From: Chloroflexota bacterium
Lineage (GTDB): Bacteria; Chloroflexota; Chloroflexia; Thermomicrobiales; JADLAZ01
NCBI GenBank assembly: GCA_020849725.1
Contig: JADLAZ010000164.1
Coordinates: 1 to 13,809 of the forward strand
Length of the DNA: 13,809 nucleotides
Reading direction: 5' to 3'
Positions 6,478-13,809 of the stretch are shown here, piece after piece; position 1 is the first letter of the stretch; every line of letters starts with the position of its first letter. The position numbers were made by a program, and so were the translations under genes. Under the pieces are notes generated by a model that saw only the letters and a list, made by a program, of their open reading frames with translations, was not told the origin of the DNA and made no database searches.

Positions 6478-8655
6478 ATGAGTACCCTCATCCCTCTCAC
6501 GCGGCCGCGCATCGACAACCCGGTCAACCCCTACCGGGACAACGTCCAGGCCAAGGCCAACGAGCCGATCACGGTCGCGGCGCTGCTCGACCGCGGCAAG
6601 CAGGTGCTCGGTCTGCCGGCGCTCGGCTGGTCGCTCGACGAGATCTACGATCGGATGGAGGCCAACGCGCCGCGCGTCGCCGTCATCGGCGGCTCGCCCG
6701 ATCACCCGGCCCACATCCTCGACCTGGAGACGGCGCTGCGGGCGGCGCACCGCATCTGGGCGATGGGTGGCGTGCCGTTTGCCTTCAATGTGCCGGTGCT
6801 GTGCGATGGCACCGCCCAGAGCACGATGGGCATGTCCTACTCGCTTGCCTCGCGCAACCTGACGACGGCCACCGTCCTCAACCAGCTCGAGGCGCAGAGC
6901 TACCATGCCGCCGTCGTCCTCCAGGGCTGCGACAAGCAGCCGCTGGCGATCGTCGCGGCGCTGGCCTACCTCGACCGGCTGCGCCGCTTCCGCGGCGAGG
7001 CGCCGGTCATGGCGACCTTCATCCCTGCCCACGTGCTGCGCGGTGGCATCATCCCCGAGCCGGTCAAGGCGGCGCTGGCCGCCATTGCCGACCGGTGTGA
7101 CGACCTCGGCGCGGCTGACATCGCCGCCGACCTGCGCGACACGATGGAGTTCATCCTCCAGTGTACCTCTAATACCGCCTTCCAGGGCGTGCTCACCCGC
7201 GCGCGCGATATCGGCGCATTGACGCTGGCCGAGCACAAGGATCTGGAGAAGGCGCTGGCGGTCAACACGTGCGACGCTAAAGGCGGCATGTGCGCCTTTA
7301 ACGGCACCGGCCACTCCTCCCGCCACGTCGTCGCCGGGCTGGGACTGGTCCACCCGGCCGTTGAGTTGCTGACCGACCCGCCGGCGACCGAGCAGGTCAA
7401 TGCCGCCGTCGACGCGTTCTTCGGCGTCTACGACCGGCCGGAGTTCAGCGTCGCCAACCTCGTCACGGCCAACTTCGCCAACGCCGTGCGCATCCACAGC
7501 GCCAGTGGCGGCTCGACTAACTTGATGATGCATCTGGTGTCGGTGATGGTCCATGCCGGCCGGCAGTTCAGCATCTACGACATCGAACAGATCCGCACCG
7601 CCCACCCCATCCCCGACCTGTTCGACTACCGCCTGACCGCCGGCCGCGATATCTTCCGGCTGGCTGAGCAGTGCTGCGCTGGCCAGGTCCGCGGCATGGA
7701 GACGCTGCTCTATGAGTTGCACCGCAACGGCGTGCCGCTCGATCTCGACGCGCCGACGATGACCGGCACGACCTGGGCCGAGCGTCTGGCCGATCCGACC
7801 GCGCTCAGCGCCGAGGGTGTGACCGACAACCCGATCATTCTGGCCCGGCCACGGCGCGGTTTCTCCGGCATCGATGTGCTGCGCGGCAACGTCTTCGAGT
7901 CGGCGGTCGTCAAGATCAGCGGCCTCCCCGATGCCCAGCTCGACGAGTTCGACGAGAAGGCGGCCGTCGTCCTCTACTTCGAGAATGAGGACGCCGCCAA
8001 TGCTCGCTTGCTGGACGCCCAGGTGCTGGACAACTTCCGCGCCGAAGCCGGACTCGACCGGGCGCTGCTGCTGGCGTTGCACGACCACAACCGCTTGCCG
8101 GCCGACCCATCACCGGCTGATCTGGCGACGCTGGCGGATGACGAGACCATCCTGCGGCGGATGCTGGCGGCGCGCACACTGAAGATTGCCACGGTCATCA
8201 GTGGGCAGGGACCAGCCGCCTTCGGGATGCCGGAGATGTTCAACCCGATGCAGCACATCAACGCCAATCGGTGGCTGCAGAAGACGAGCGTGCTGATCAG
8301 TGACGGTCGCTACAGCGGCGTCACCTACGGCGCGGCCATCGGTCACGTCACCCCCGAGGCGCTGGCTGGCGGTGGCATCCTTTACCTGCAAACCGGCGAC
8401 CTGATCCATCTCCGTTTCCGTGCCGGCCGACTGGAACTCCTCGACCGAGCCGCCTTCGCGGCGCGTCCGCCCAGCGCGTCCGCCGCGCCGCGTGCCTTCG
8501 CCGGTGACCTGACGACGGCGCGCGCCGATCTCGGCGCGGCCCGGCTGGAGCGCATCCGCGCCCGCCAGCGCCTGGTCGCCGCGCCCAACCGCCTCGCCAA
8601 CTGCACCGACGCCGCGCATGGTGTCGTCCCGCTGGCCGTCTGGCAGGATGCGTGA
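6478..8655 (+). CDS. Long IlvD/Edd-family Fe-S dehydratase, YjhG/YagF-like, probable sugar-acid dehydratase
   Basis: Predicted 725 aa, longer than IlvD or Edd (about 560-620) and than YjhG (about 655). GAAAGG lies ten bases before the ATG. Three likely cluster cysteines are visible: Cys109 in VLCDGTAQSTMGM, Cys151 in QGCDKQ, and Cys272 in GGMCAFNGTG. The last matches the GGGCQFLGTA arrangement of YjhG/Edd more than the CSGM site of IlvD. Lys153 occupies the position of the carbamylated lysine that binds Mg. Ser613 in SDGRYSGVTYGAAIGH is the expected base. GGSTNLMMH and HVTPEALAGG are also family hallmarks. It should dehydrate a 2,3-dihydroxy acid, most likely a sugar acid, to a 2-keto-3-deoxy acid. 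The ~70 C-terminal residues after LELLD are Ala/Arg-rich and extend beyond the usual core. The ThDP enzyme upstream could use its keto-acid product; that link is inference. Confidence 0.88.
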   Translation: MSTLIPLTRPRIDNPVNPYRDNVQAKANEPITVAALLDRGKQVLGLPALGWSLDEIYDRMEANAPRVAVIGGSPDHPAHILDLETALRAAHRIWAMGGVPFAFNVPVLCDGTAQSTMGMSYSLASRNLTTATVLNQLEAQSYHAAVVLQGCDKQPLAIVAALAYLDRLRRFRGEAPVMATFIPAHVLRGGIIPEPVKAALAAIADRCDDLGAADIAADLRDTMEFILQCTSNTAFQGVLTRARDIGALTLAEHKDLEKALAVNTCDAKGGMCAFNGTGHSSRHVVAGLGLVHPAVELLTDPPATEQVNAAVDAFFGVYDRPEFSVANLVTANFANAVRIHSASGGSTNLMMHLVSVMVHAGRQFSIYDIEQIRTAHPIPDLFDYRLTAGRDIFRLAEQCCAGQVRGMETLLYELHRNGVPLDLDAPTMTGTTWAERLADPTALSAEGVTDNPIILARPRRGFSGIDVLRGNVFESAVVKISGLPDAQLDEFDEKAAVVLYFENEDAANARLLDAQVLDNFRAEAGLDRALLLALHDHNRLPADPSPADLATLADDETILRRMLAARTLKIATVISGQGPAAFGMPEMFNPMQHINANRWLQKTSVLISDGRYSGVTYGAAIGHVTPEALAGGGILYLQTGDLIHLRFRAGRLELLDRAAFAARPPSASAAPRAFAGDLTTARADLGAARLERIRARQRLVAAPNRLANCTDAAHGVVPLAVWQDA

Positions 8656-8815
8656 TGAGGATGAAGCAGGTCGGGAACCTGGAGGAGATTAGGTGCGCCC
8701 GTTGCTGATGCCAGGCCGATTCACTCACTGAGGTAGGACGTGGACGCTACTTGCCGTCCCTGGATCAAATCGGGCCGGTCCCTGTTGCCAGGCCGGCTAG
8801 CGCCTCGATATCCAG

Positions 8816-8828
8816 GGGCATGATGCCC
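8816..8828. promoter_or_regulatory. Short perfect inverted repeat upstream of the kinase
   Basis: GGGCAT and ATGCCC flank a single G. The element lies in the 231-bp gap between the dehydratase and the kinase genes. An A/T-richer stretch with repeated ATCA (about 8843-8875) follows just before the kinase start. It could be an operator or chance; no clear promoter boxes were found in the gap. Confidence 0.2.
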
Positions 8829-8886
8829 ACGCCCTGTCGCCACGCATCACATGTCATCATGCACCATATCATCACGAGGCGCCCCG

Positions 8887-11376
8887 ATGGTCGAAGCTGA
8901 CCACCCTGCCATCAGGAAGGACCAGTCGCCCGGGCTGGTGGCCGGCGATCTGCCCGTCGCAGCGCTGGTGCGGCGGGCGCGGGCGCTGACCGGAGCCGCG
9001 GCGGTGCTGGTGCGGCGTGGCGGCTGGCTGATGGCGATGGGCAGCGATGGTGACGGCGGGGTTGGTCCGCTGGCGCTGGCCGATCCGACGCTGGCGCGGC
9101 TGGCGCCGCTGCGGGCGCTCAGCGAGCGGCGGATTGTGGCTGGCGAGGGTGAGCCGGCGGCGCTGTGGACGCTGCTGGCCCGGCCGCATGTCGCCTACCC
9201 GCTGCTGACCGGCGGCGAGGTGTTGGGCGTGCTGGTGACCGCCACTGGCGAGGGCGCGGTGACACGCGCTGCCGTCGAGGACCTGGCGGTCCTGGGCGCC
9301 GCCGCGCTGCGGGTTGGAGTGGCGCCGGATGAGCGGCCGGCGCGGGTGCTGACGCAGGTGGCGACCGCGGCAGCGATGCGGGCCGGCGGGCTGGACGAGG
9401 TGGCGCGGGCGGTGGCGGATGCCCTCGGTGCGCGCGGCGCGGCGCTGCTCCTGCCTGACCCGGCGCACTGCCTGGCCGTGGCCGGCAGCGCTGGCCTGCG
9501 CCCGGACGAGGCGACTTGGCTGGCGGCGGACGATGCGCGCTGGGTGCTCATGCATGGCCAGCCGCGGCTGGCCATGCTGGGGGCGGCCGGTCGGCCCGGC
9601 TCGGTCCGGCTCGCTCGACTGATGGCCGCCTGCCAGGTGCTGTTCGTGCCGCTGCCAGTTGGGAACCGTGCTGTGGGCGTGCTGGCGCTGCTGGAGCCGG
9701 CCGCTGAGTGGGCACGCGATGCCGCCGAGGTGGCGCTGGCGCAGGCCGCCGGTGCGCTGCTGGCGACGGCGGTCGTCGTCGCGCGGGCCGATGACGCGCT
9801 GCACCTGGGTGATGGGCGGCTGCAGGCGTTGATCGAGGCGAGCCGCGACAGCATCCTGATCGTCGACGAGCACCAGGTCGTCCGGCGCCTCAGCCCGGCG
9901 GCGCGGCTGAGCCTCCAGTTGTCAAGCGAGGCCGTCGGATTGCCACTGGCAACGGCGTTGCGCGCGGTTGTCATCAGTCGCGGGGACGGCCAGCCCGCCA
10001 CGCTGGATGCCCTGCCGCTCCTCGAGGCGTTGCGGTCTGGAGAGCCGGTTACTGCCGAGTTGCGCCTGCAGGCGGCCGGTGGCGCGCGCCACCACTACCG
10101 CTGCCGGGCCGAGGCGCTGCGTGACACGGCTGGCCGTGTCGTGGGCGCCGTCACCGTCGACCGGGATGTCACCGATGAGCGCCGGCAAGAGCGCCTCATG
10201 GACGCGCTGGCGGTGCTGGTCGGTGCGAGCAGTGCCGACCCGGCTCCGCTCGCGCGGGGCGCGGTCGAGCAGGTGGTGGCGGTGCTGGAGCTGGACATCG
10301 CCGCGCTGTGGCTGGTAGACCCGACGCGGCAGGAGTTGCGCTGGGAGGCGGCGCAGGGCCTGCCGGCCGATCACCCGGAACTGGCGACGATGCCGCTGGC
10401 CGCGCCGTCACTGGTGGCCGAGGCCGCGCGCACGGCCACGCTTCAGATCATCGAGGAGACACCGACCGCCGAGGTCGCCGGCGCCGCCTGGCGGCGCGCC
10501 AGCGGCTGCCCGGCCGACATCGCCGCCGCCCTGTTTGTGCCGCTGGTGGTGCGCGCGGCGCCGGTCGGTGTGCTGGTGCTGCTCTCGCGTCAGCCGCGCC
10601 ACTTCGATGACGCTGAGCTGGAGGTGGCGCAGGTCCTGGCCGCCTTCCTGGCGATGCTGCTGGACGGGATGCGCCTGGCGGCGCGCACCGAGGCGCTGCA
10701 TCGTCAGGACGATTTCGTGTCACTCGTGTCGCACGAGTTGAAGACCCCCCTGACGAGCATCAAAGGCTATGCCGAACTGATCGCCCGCCGGCTGGCGCGC
10801 GACGGCCATGACCCGCGCCACCTGCAAGCGCTGGCGGTGATCGCGCAGCAGGCGCACCGCATGGGCGCGCTGGTCAACGACTTGCTCGATCTGTCCCGCC
10901 ATGAGGCCGGCCGCCTGACGATGACGGCGATGCCGCACGACCTCGGGTCGTTGGTCGAGCGGGTCGTGATGCGCTGTCGGGAGACGACGGCGCACCCTAT
11001 TCGGTGGGAGCGACCGGCCCAACCGGCGCCGGTGCTGGTGGATGGCGACCGGATCGAGCAGGCCGTCGCCCACCTGCTGAGCAACGCCGTGCGCCACAGC
11101 CCGGAAGCCGGCGCCGTCACCGTGTGGCTGCACCACGAGAATGATGAGGCGGTTGTCTCGGTCACTGATACGGGACCGGGCATTGCGCCGGAGCAGCGCG
11201 CGCGTCTGTTCGAACGCTCCCCCCGGCCGACGACCACACCTGGGGCCGGCCTGGGCATCGGCCTGTTCATCAGCCGCCAGATCGCGCTGGCCCATGGCGG
11301 CCGCCTTGGGGTCACCAGCACCCCTGGCCAGGGCAGCACCTTTGCGCTGGCGTTGCCACTGACCCGGAACGCGTGA
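8887..11376 (+). CDS. Soluble multi-GAF/PAS sensor histidine kinase, orphan
   Basis: Predicted 829 aa. ATG 8887 is preferred because GAGG lies at 8876-8879, seven bases upstream; ATG 8851 is in frame but has no ribosome site. Order: a degenerate GAF-like region (about 20-145), a second GAF (150-305), PAS (312-430, IEASRDSILIVDEHQ), a third GAF (437-597), HisKA with the phosphoacceptor His616 in SHELKTPLTS, and HATPase_c (about 700-828). The ATPase shows the N box with Asn733 (LLSNAVRHSPEAG), the G1 box DTGPGI (Asp761) and the G2 box GAGLGIGL (from Gly786). The lid between G1 and G2 is short. No membrane segments or signal peptide are seen, so it should sense a cytoplasmic ligand or redox state through GAF/PAS. 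No response regulator is in the window. It could control the flanking metabolic genes, but only position suggests that. Confidence 0.9.
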   Translation: MVEADHPAIRKDQSPGLVAGDLPVAALVRRARALTGAAAVLVRRGGWLMAMGSDGDGGVGPLALADPTLARLAPLRALSERRIVAGEGEPAALWTLLARPHVAYPLLTGGEVLGVLVTATGEGAVTRAAVEDLAVLGAAALRVGVAPDERPARVLTQVATAAAMRAGGLDEVARAVADALGARGAALLLPDPAHCLAVAGSAGLRPDEATWLAADDARWVLMHGQPRLAMLGAAGRPGSVRLARLMAACQVLFVPLPVGNRAVGVLALLEPAAEWARDAAEVALAQAAGALLATAVVVARADDALHLGDGRLQALIEASRDSILIVDEHQVVRRLSPAARLSLQLSSEAVGLPLATALRAVVISRGDGQPATLDALPLLEALRSGEPVTAELRLQAAGGARHHYRCRAEALRDTAGRVVGAVTVDRDVTDERRQERLMDALAVLVGASSADPAPLARGAVEQVVAVLELDIAALWLVDPTRQELRWEAAQGLPADHPELATMPLAAPSLVAEAARTATLQIIEETPTAEVAGAAWRRASGCPADIAAALFVPLVVRAAPVGVLVLLSRQPRHFDDAELEVAQVLAAFLAMLLDGMRLAARTEALHRQDDFVSLVSHELKTPLTSIKGYAELIARRLARDGHDPRHLQALAVIAQQAHRMGALVNDLLDLSRHEAGRLTMTAMPHDLGSLVERVVMRCRETTAHPIRWERPAQPAPVLVDGDRIEQAVAHLLSNAVRHSPEAGAVTVWLHHENDEAVVSVTDTGPGIAPEQRARLFERSPRPTTTPGAGLGIGLFISRQIALAHGGRLGVTSTPGQGSTFALALPLTRNA

Positions 11377-11467
11377 TGACGCGATCGTGGCATGCGCGCG
11401 CCGTTGTGATCGGCTATGATCGGGCGCGCCCCACGGGGTTATCGGTCATGCGTGATGAGGAGGAGCC

Positions 11468-12412
11468 ATGCGACTAGCTGTTGGGGATAACCGGGCGTTT
11501 GGGCCGGCGCTGCAGCGCCAGGGCCGAGCATTCTACGATCGGCCGCAGACAGCGCTGCCGATGCTGCGCTGGTGGAAGGAGAAGAGCGTCGAAGGCGTTG
11601 TCTTCTACGATAGTCTGCCCGGCTTCTACGAGATCACCCCGGCGCAGTGGCGCGGGATCAAAGCGGTGGTGGATGAGGCCGGTCTGGAGGTCGCCGCCTT
11701 TAACGCGCTGCGCAAGAGCCTGCACATGCCAGAGCGGGTCGACTACGAACGTCACCGCCTGGATACCTGCCTGGCGGCGTGCGAGATCCTGCGGCCAGCC
11801 ATCTTCGACATGTCGGTCAATGCTCCCTACCCACTGCAGTGGGACGCCGACACCCTGGCCCATCGACAGGCGACGCTCTTCCGCGGCGCCTATGCCCCTG
11901 ACGCAGTCTGGAACACGGTCGCGGCGGCGCTCAAGACACTGGCTCAGCAGTGCGCCGGCATCGGCGCGCAACTGTCGATCGAGCTGCACGACGACGGCAT
12001 GCAGGATACGGCTGCCAACTGCCTGCGGCTGGTTAAGTTGATCGACGAGACGAACGTCGGCGTCAACCCGGACATCGGCAACGCCTATCGGGTGCCGTAC
12101 GAGATCCACGAGACCGGCCGGCAGATGATGCAGGCAATGGCGCCGCTGACCAACTACTGGGAGGTCAAGAACTACCACCGCCTCTACTTCGCCGACGAGC
12201 GCCGCTGGTACGCCTGGGATACTGAGCTGGACGATGGCGACCTGAACTTCCGCGAGGGCGCTGAGATCCTCTGGCGGGCTGGCTTCCGTGGCTGGGTCTG
12301 CTACGAGCACGGCTCGGGCGACGGCATCTGGTCGGCCGTGAAGTACCTGCGCTACATGCGCTGGATCCTCGACGAGTGGATCCCGTTCGTGATTGAGGCG
12401 TATCCGGAGTAG
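11468..12412 (+). CDS. TIM-barrel sugar (phosphate) isomerase/epimerase-like protein
   Basis: Predicted 314 aa; ATG 11468 follows AGGAGG (11458-11463) by four bases. The protein belongs to the xylose-isomerase-like AP_endonuc_2 TIM-barrel group. The four expected metal ligands can be picked out: Glu172 in SIELHDDGM, Asp202 in NPDIGN, His237 in VKNYHR, and Glu280 in CYEHGSGDG. Lys234 sits just before the His. Members isomerise or epimerise keto-sugars, open inosose rings, or act as endonuclease IV-like enzymes. The sugar-enzyme neighbours favour the first. At 314 aa it is longer than hydroxypyruvate isomerase (about 258). The start lies 91 bp after the kinase gene. A possible -10 TATGAT at 11415-11420 has no good -35. 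A G-rich hairpin follows the stop codon. Confidence 0.82.
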   Translation: MRLAVGDNRAFGPALQRQGRAFYDRPQTALPMLRWWKEKSVEGVVFYDSLPGFYEITPAQWRGIKAVVDEAGLEVAAFNALRKSLHMPERVDYERHRLDTCLAACEILRPAIFDMSVNAPYPLQWDADTLAHRQATLFRGAYAPDAVWNTVAAALKTLAQQCAGIGAQLSIELHDDGMQDTAANCLRLVKLIDETNVGVNPDIGNAYRVPYEIHETGRQMMQAMAPLTNYWEVKNYHRLYFADERRWYAWDTELDDGDLNFREGAEILWRAGFRGWVCYEHGSGDGIWSAVKYLRYMRWILDEWIPFVIEAYPE

Positions 12413-12423
12413 GCGCTGGGAGC

Positions 12424-12535
12424 CAGGGGTCGGGGGTCAGGGGTCGGGGGTCAGGGGCCGAGATGAAAGCGGATGGCGATAGCCCACCTCCCAGTCCACA
12501 TCCCCCGATCCCCGACCCCTGGTCCCCGACCCCTG
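12424..12535. repeat. Large G-rich inverted repeat (hairpin, G-quadruplex capable)
   Basis: The arms at 12424-12457 and 12502-12535 are complementary at 30 of 34 positions by hand alignment, and three of the four mismatches would be G-U wobbles in RNA. The loop is 44 bases. The left arm is a tandem of GGGGTC(A/G) units with five runs of four or five G (12426-12457). The right arm carries the matching C runs, with another C5 at 12543-12547. Each strand therefore has enough G runs for a quadruplex. The element fills most of the 150-bp gap and ends 27 bases before the next start codon, leaving its ribosome site free. Confidence 0.85.
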
Positions 12536-12562
12536 ACCTCAGCCCCCACAAGGAGGACGACT

Positions 12563-13459
12563 ATGCCTGACCTGCGACTTGGCTACGTCGGCGTCGGCGC
12601 GATGGGGCTGCCGATGGCGCTGAACCTGCGGAAGGCCGGCTTCCCGGTCGCATTCGTTACCGGCCGATCGGCGGCGGCGGAGCCGCTGCTGGCTGCTGGC
12701 GCGACCCGTTACGCCACGGCGCGCGCGGTGACGGAGGCCAGCGACGCTGTCTGCCTGTGTGTGCCGGCCGACGCCGAGATCGACGACTCGCTCGATCGGG
12801 CGGACGGCATCCTGGCCGGGCTGGCGCCGGGCGGCGTCGTGATCGAGATGTCGACCGCCTCGCCCGGCGTCGTGCAGCGGGCGGCGGTGCGAGCGGCGGC
12901 GCGGGGCGGCCACGTGCTGGACGTGCCCGTCTCCGGCGGCGTCACCGGCGCGCAGAAGGGCACGCTGACGCTGATGGTCGGCGGCGACGCGGCGGTGCTG
13001 GAGCGCTGCCGGCCGGCGCTGGCGGCGATGGGCACGAATATCTATCACGTTGGGCCGGTGGGGATGGGCAAGGTCTTCAAGATCATCAACAACATGCTGG
13101 GCGGTGTCCAGGCGGCACTGGCGGCCGAGGCGCTGGCCTTGGGCGTGCGCGCCGGCGCCGACCTGGGGCTGCTGCACGAGGTCGTCAAGGTGTCGTCGGG
13201 CGACTCGGCCGCCTGGCGCGGGGCGCTGCCGGCGCTGGCGGCGGGCGAGGACGGGCCGGTCGGCTTCAAGCTGGCGCTGATGCGCAAGGATGTCGGGCTG
13301 GCGCTGCAATTAGGCCGGGACAGCGATGTGCCGCTGACGATCGCCAGCGCCGGCTACCAGCAATACGCTGCTGCCTCGGCCAACGGGCTGAACGACCGCA
13401 ACTCGGCCGAGGTCGGTCGGGTGATTGAGCGGCTGCTGGGCATGCGCTTCACGACATAG
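12563..13459 (+). CDS. Beta-hydroxyacid dehydrogenase (HIBADH/GarR-type NAD(P)-dependent reductase)
   Basis: Predicted 298 aa, standard for the family. ATG 12563 is chosen over an in-frame ATG at 12473 because AAGGAGG (12550-12556) sits six bases upstream, and the longer frame would translate the repeat arm. The N-terminal Rossmann motif is LGYVGVGAMGLPMALNL (glycines 10, 12, 15). The substrate-binding motif DVPVSGG is at residues 120-126, followed by GTLTLMVGG. The catalytic Lys173 lies in GMGKVFKIINN. All family signatures are intact. Members oxidise 3-hydroxyisobutyrate or reduce tartronate, succinic or related semialdehydes. The exact substrate cannot be read. It is cytoplasmic, and probably forms the last gene of a + strand run with the TIM-barrel gene, with the hairpin between them. 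Confidence 0.9.
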   Translation: MPDLRLGYVGVGAMGLPMALNLRKAGFPVAFVTGRSAAAEPLLAAGATRYATARAVTEASDAVCLCVPADAEIDDSLDRADGILAGLAPGGVVIEMSTASPGVVQRAAVRAAARGGHVLDVPVSGGVTGAQKGTLTLMVGGDAAVLERCRPALAAMGTNIYHVGPVGMGKVFKIINNMLGGVQAALAAEALALGVRAGADLGLLHEVVKVSSGDSAAWRGALPALAAGEDGPVGFKLALMRKDVGLALQLGRDSDVPLTIASAGYQQYAAASANGLNDRNSAEVGRVIERLLGMRFTT

Positions 13460-13499
13460 CGAGACGTGCCGATCGCTTCGCTACAGCGCAGCCGGATTG

Positions 13500-13525
13500 G
13501 GCGCTTCCCCGAGCGGGGGAGCGCC
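13500..13525. terminator. Hairpin between convergent genes, likely bidirectional terminator
   Basis: GGCGCTTCCCC (13500-13510) pairs with GGGGGAGCGCC (13515-13525) across the four-base loop GAGC, with one U-G wobble. It stands 40 bp after the dehydrogenase stop and 42 bp from the stop of the convergent - strand gene. There is no T tract on either side, so it is a strong hairpin but not a textbook intrinsic terminator. Confidence 0.55.
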
Positions 13526-13567
13526 GCGATCACAGGGCCGGCGTGGGCTGGCTGGGCACGCCGAGCG

Positions 13568-13809
13568 TCAGAACTCGACGGCGGTCGTGCCGCCGTCGAC
13601 GTACAGGACATGGCCGGTGACGAACGCGGAAGCATCGGAGAGCAGGAACAGCACCGGCCCGACGATGTCTCCCGGCAGCGCCAGCCGGCCGAGCGGGACG
13701 CGCTCGGTGATCCGGTGGCGCATCTCCGGGTTGTCCAGCAGCGGCTGGATCAGCGGCGTCTCGACGAAGCCGGGCGCGACGGCGTTGACGGTGATCGCGT
13801 GTGGCGCCC
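13568..13809 (-). CDS. Classical short-chain dehydrogenase/reductase, C-terminal fragment (partial)
   Basis: On the reverse strand an open frame enters from the right edge and ends at TGA (13568-13570), giving the last 79 residues. It shows VNAVAPGFVETPL, the loop after the catalytic YxxxK helix, then RVPLGRLALPGDIVGPVLFL. It closes with SDASAFVTGHVLYVDGG, the conserved C-terminal strand of FabG-like SDRs. The tail is TTAVEF. The Rossmann motif and active site lie beyond the window, so cofactor and substrate are unknown. It is convergent with the dehydrogenase gene and so belongs to a different transcription unit. Confidence 0.88.
   Translation of the reverse strand, partial: APHAITVNAVAPGFVETPLIQPLLDNPEMRHRITERVPLGRLALPGDIVGPVLFLLSDASAFVTGHVLYVDGGTTAVEF

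Noticed and set aside
6448..8088. Long - strand open frame opposite the dehydratase
   Set aside because: Antisense shadow of a gene with complete IlvD/Edd motifs; no recognisable domain of its own.
3993..8655. Branched-chain amino acid operon (ilvB-ilvD)
   Set aside because: No IlvN or IlvC is present, the dehydratase cysteine pattern is YjhG/Edd-like, and the ThDP metal motif is non-standard.
11422..11431. GGGCGCGCCC palindrome before the TIM-barrel gene
   Set aside because: Ten-base G/C palindromes are expected by chance at this base composition, and nothing else supports a site.
12424..12547. CRISPR array or tandem-repeat locus
   Set aside because: The units are 6-8 bases without spacers and form an inverted pair, so this is a hairpin element.
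3993..13459. Glyoxylate carboligase, hydroxypyruvate isomerase and tartronate semialdehyde reductase (glycerate pathway)
   Set aside because: The ThDP enzyme has Glu48 where glyoxylate carboligase has Val, the TIM-barrel protein is longer than hydroxypyruvate isomerase, and the genes lie in separate runs.

Overview
This window is very GC-rich and carries metabolic genes with strong G/C third-position bias. The gene style suggests a free-living Chloroflexota-type bacterium: an Rpn/DUF4351 gene, an orphan multi-GAF histidine kinase, and sugar-acid enzymes sitting between small G-rich palindromic repeats. This assignment is inference from style, not from a marker gene, and no rRNA or tRNA is visible. 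Eight protein genes are well supported. Seven are on the + strand, and one is a 3' fragment on the - strand at the right edge.

Layout. A 5'-truncated GH63-like glycosidase (1-2190) has a 45-bp palindrome read in frame inside it. A roughly 625-bp poorly coding stretch follows, then an atypical SDR (NAD(P)-dependent epimerase/dehydratase-like, 2817-3692). After a 300-bp gap with an inverted repeat and a promoter-like sequence comes a tight three-gene run: a ThDP enzyme of the acetolactate synthase superfamily (3993-5576), an Rpn-type PD-(D/E)XK protein with a DUF4351-like tail (5611-6444), and a long IlvD/Edd dehydratase resembling YjhG/YagF (6478-8655). A soluble GAF-GAF-PAS-GAF histidine kinase with no response regulator in view follows (8887-11376). 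Next are a TIM-barrel sugar isomerase/epimerase-like protein (11468-12412) and a beta-hydroxyacid dehydrogenase (12563-13459), separated by a large G-rich hairpin. A hairpin terminator lies between that gene and the C-terminal end of a classical SDR on the - strand (13568-13809).

Together the enzymes look like a sugar or sugar-acid catabolic neighbourhood. The glycosidase could release sugars, and the SDRs and TIM-barrel protein could oxidise or isomerise them. The Fe-S dehydratase could make 2-keto-3-deoxy acids, the ThDP enzyme could act on a 2-keto acid, and the beta-hydroxyacid dehydrogenase could reduce a semialdehyde. The substrate cannot be read from the sequence. There is no IlvC or small-subunit IlvN, so branched-chain amino acid synthesis is unlikely. 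The ThDP enzyme keeps its catalytic Glu, which argues against a glyoxylate carboligase/GarR glycerate pathway.

The most unusual points are a diverged duplicated ~105-bp segment that reads as a small hydrophobic peptide, the Rpn gene embedded between two metabolic genes, the non-canonical ThDP metal motif, and the two kinds of palindromic repeat.
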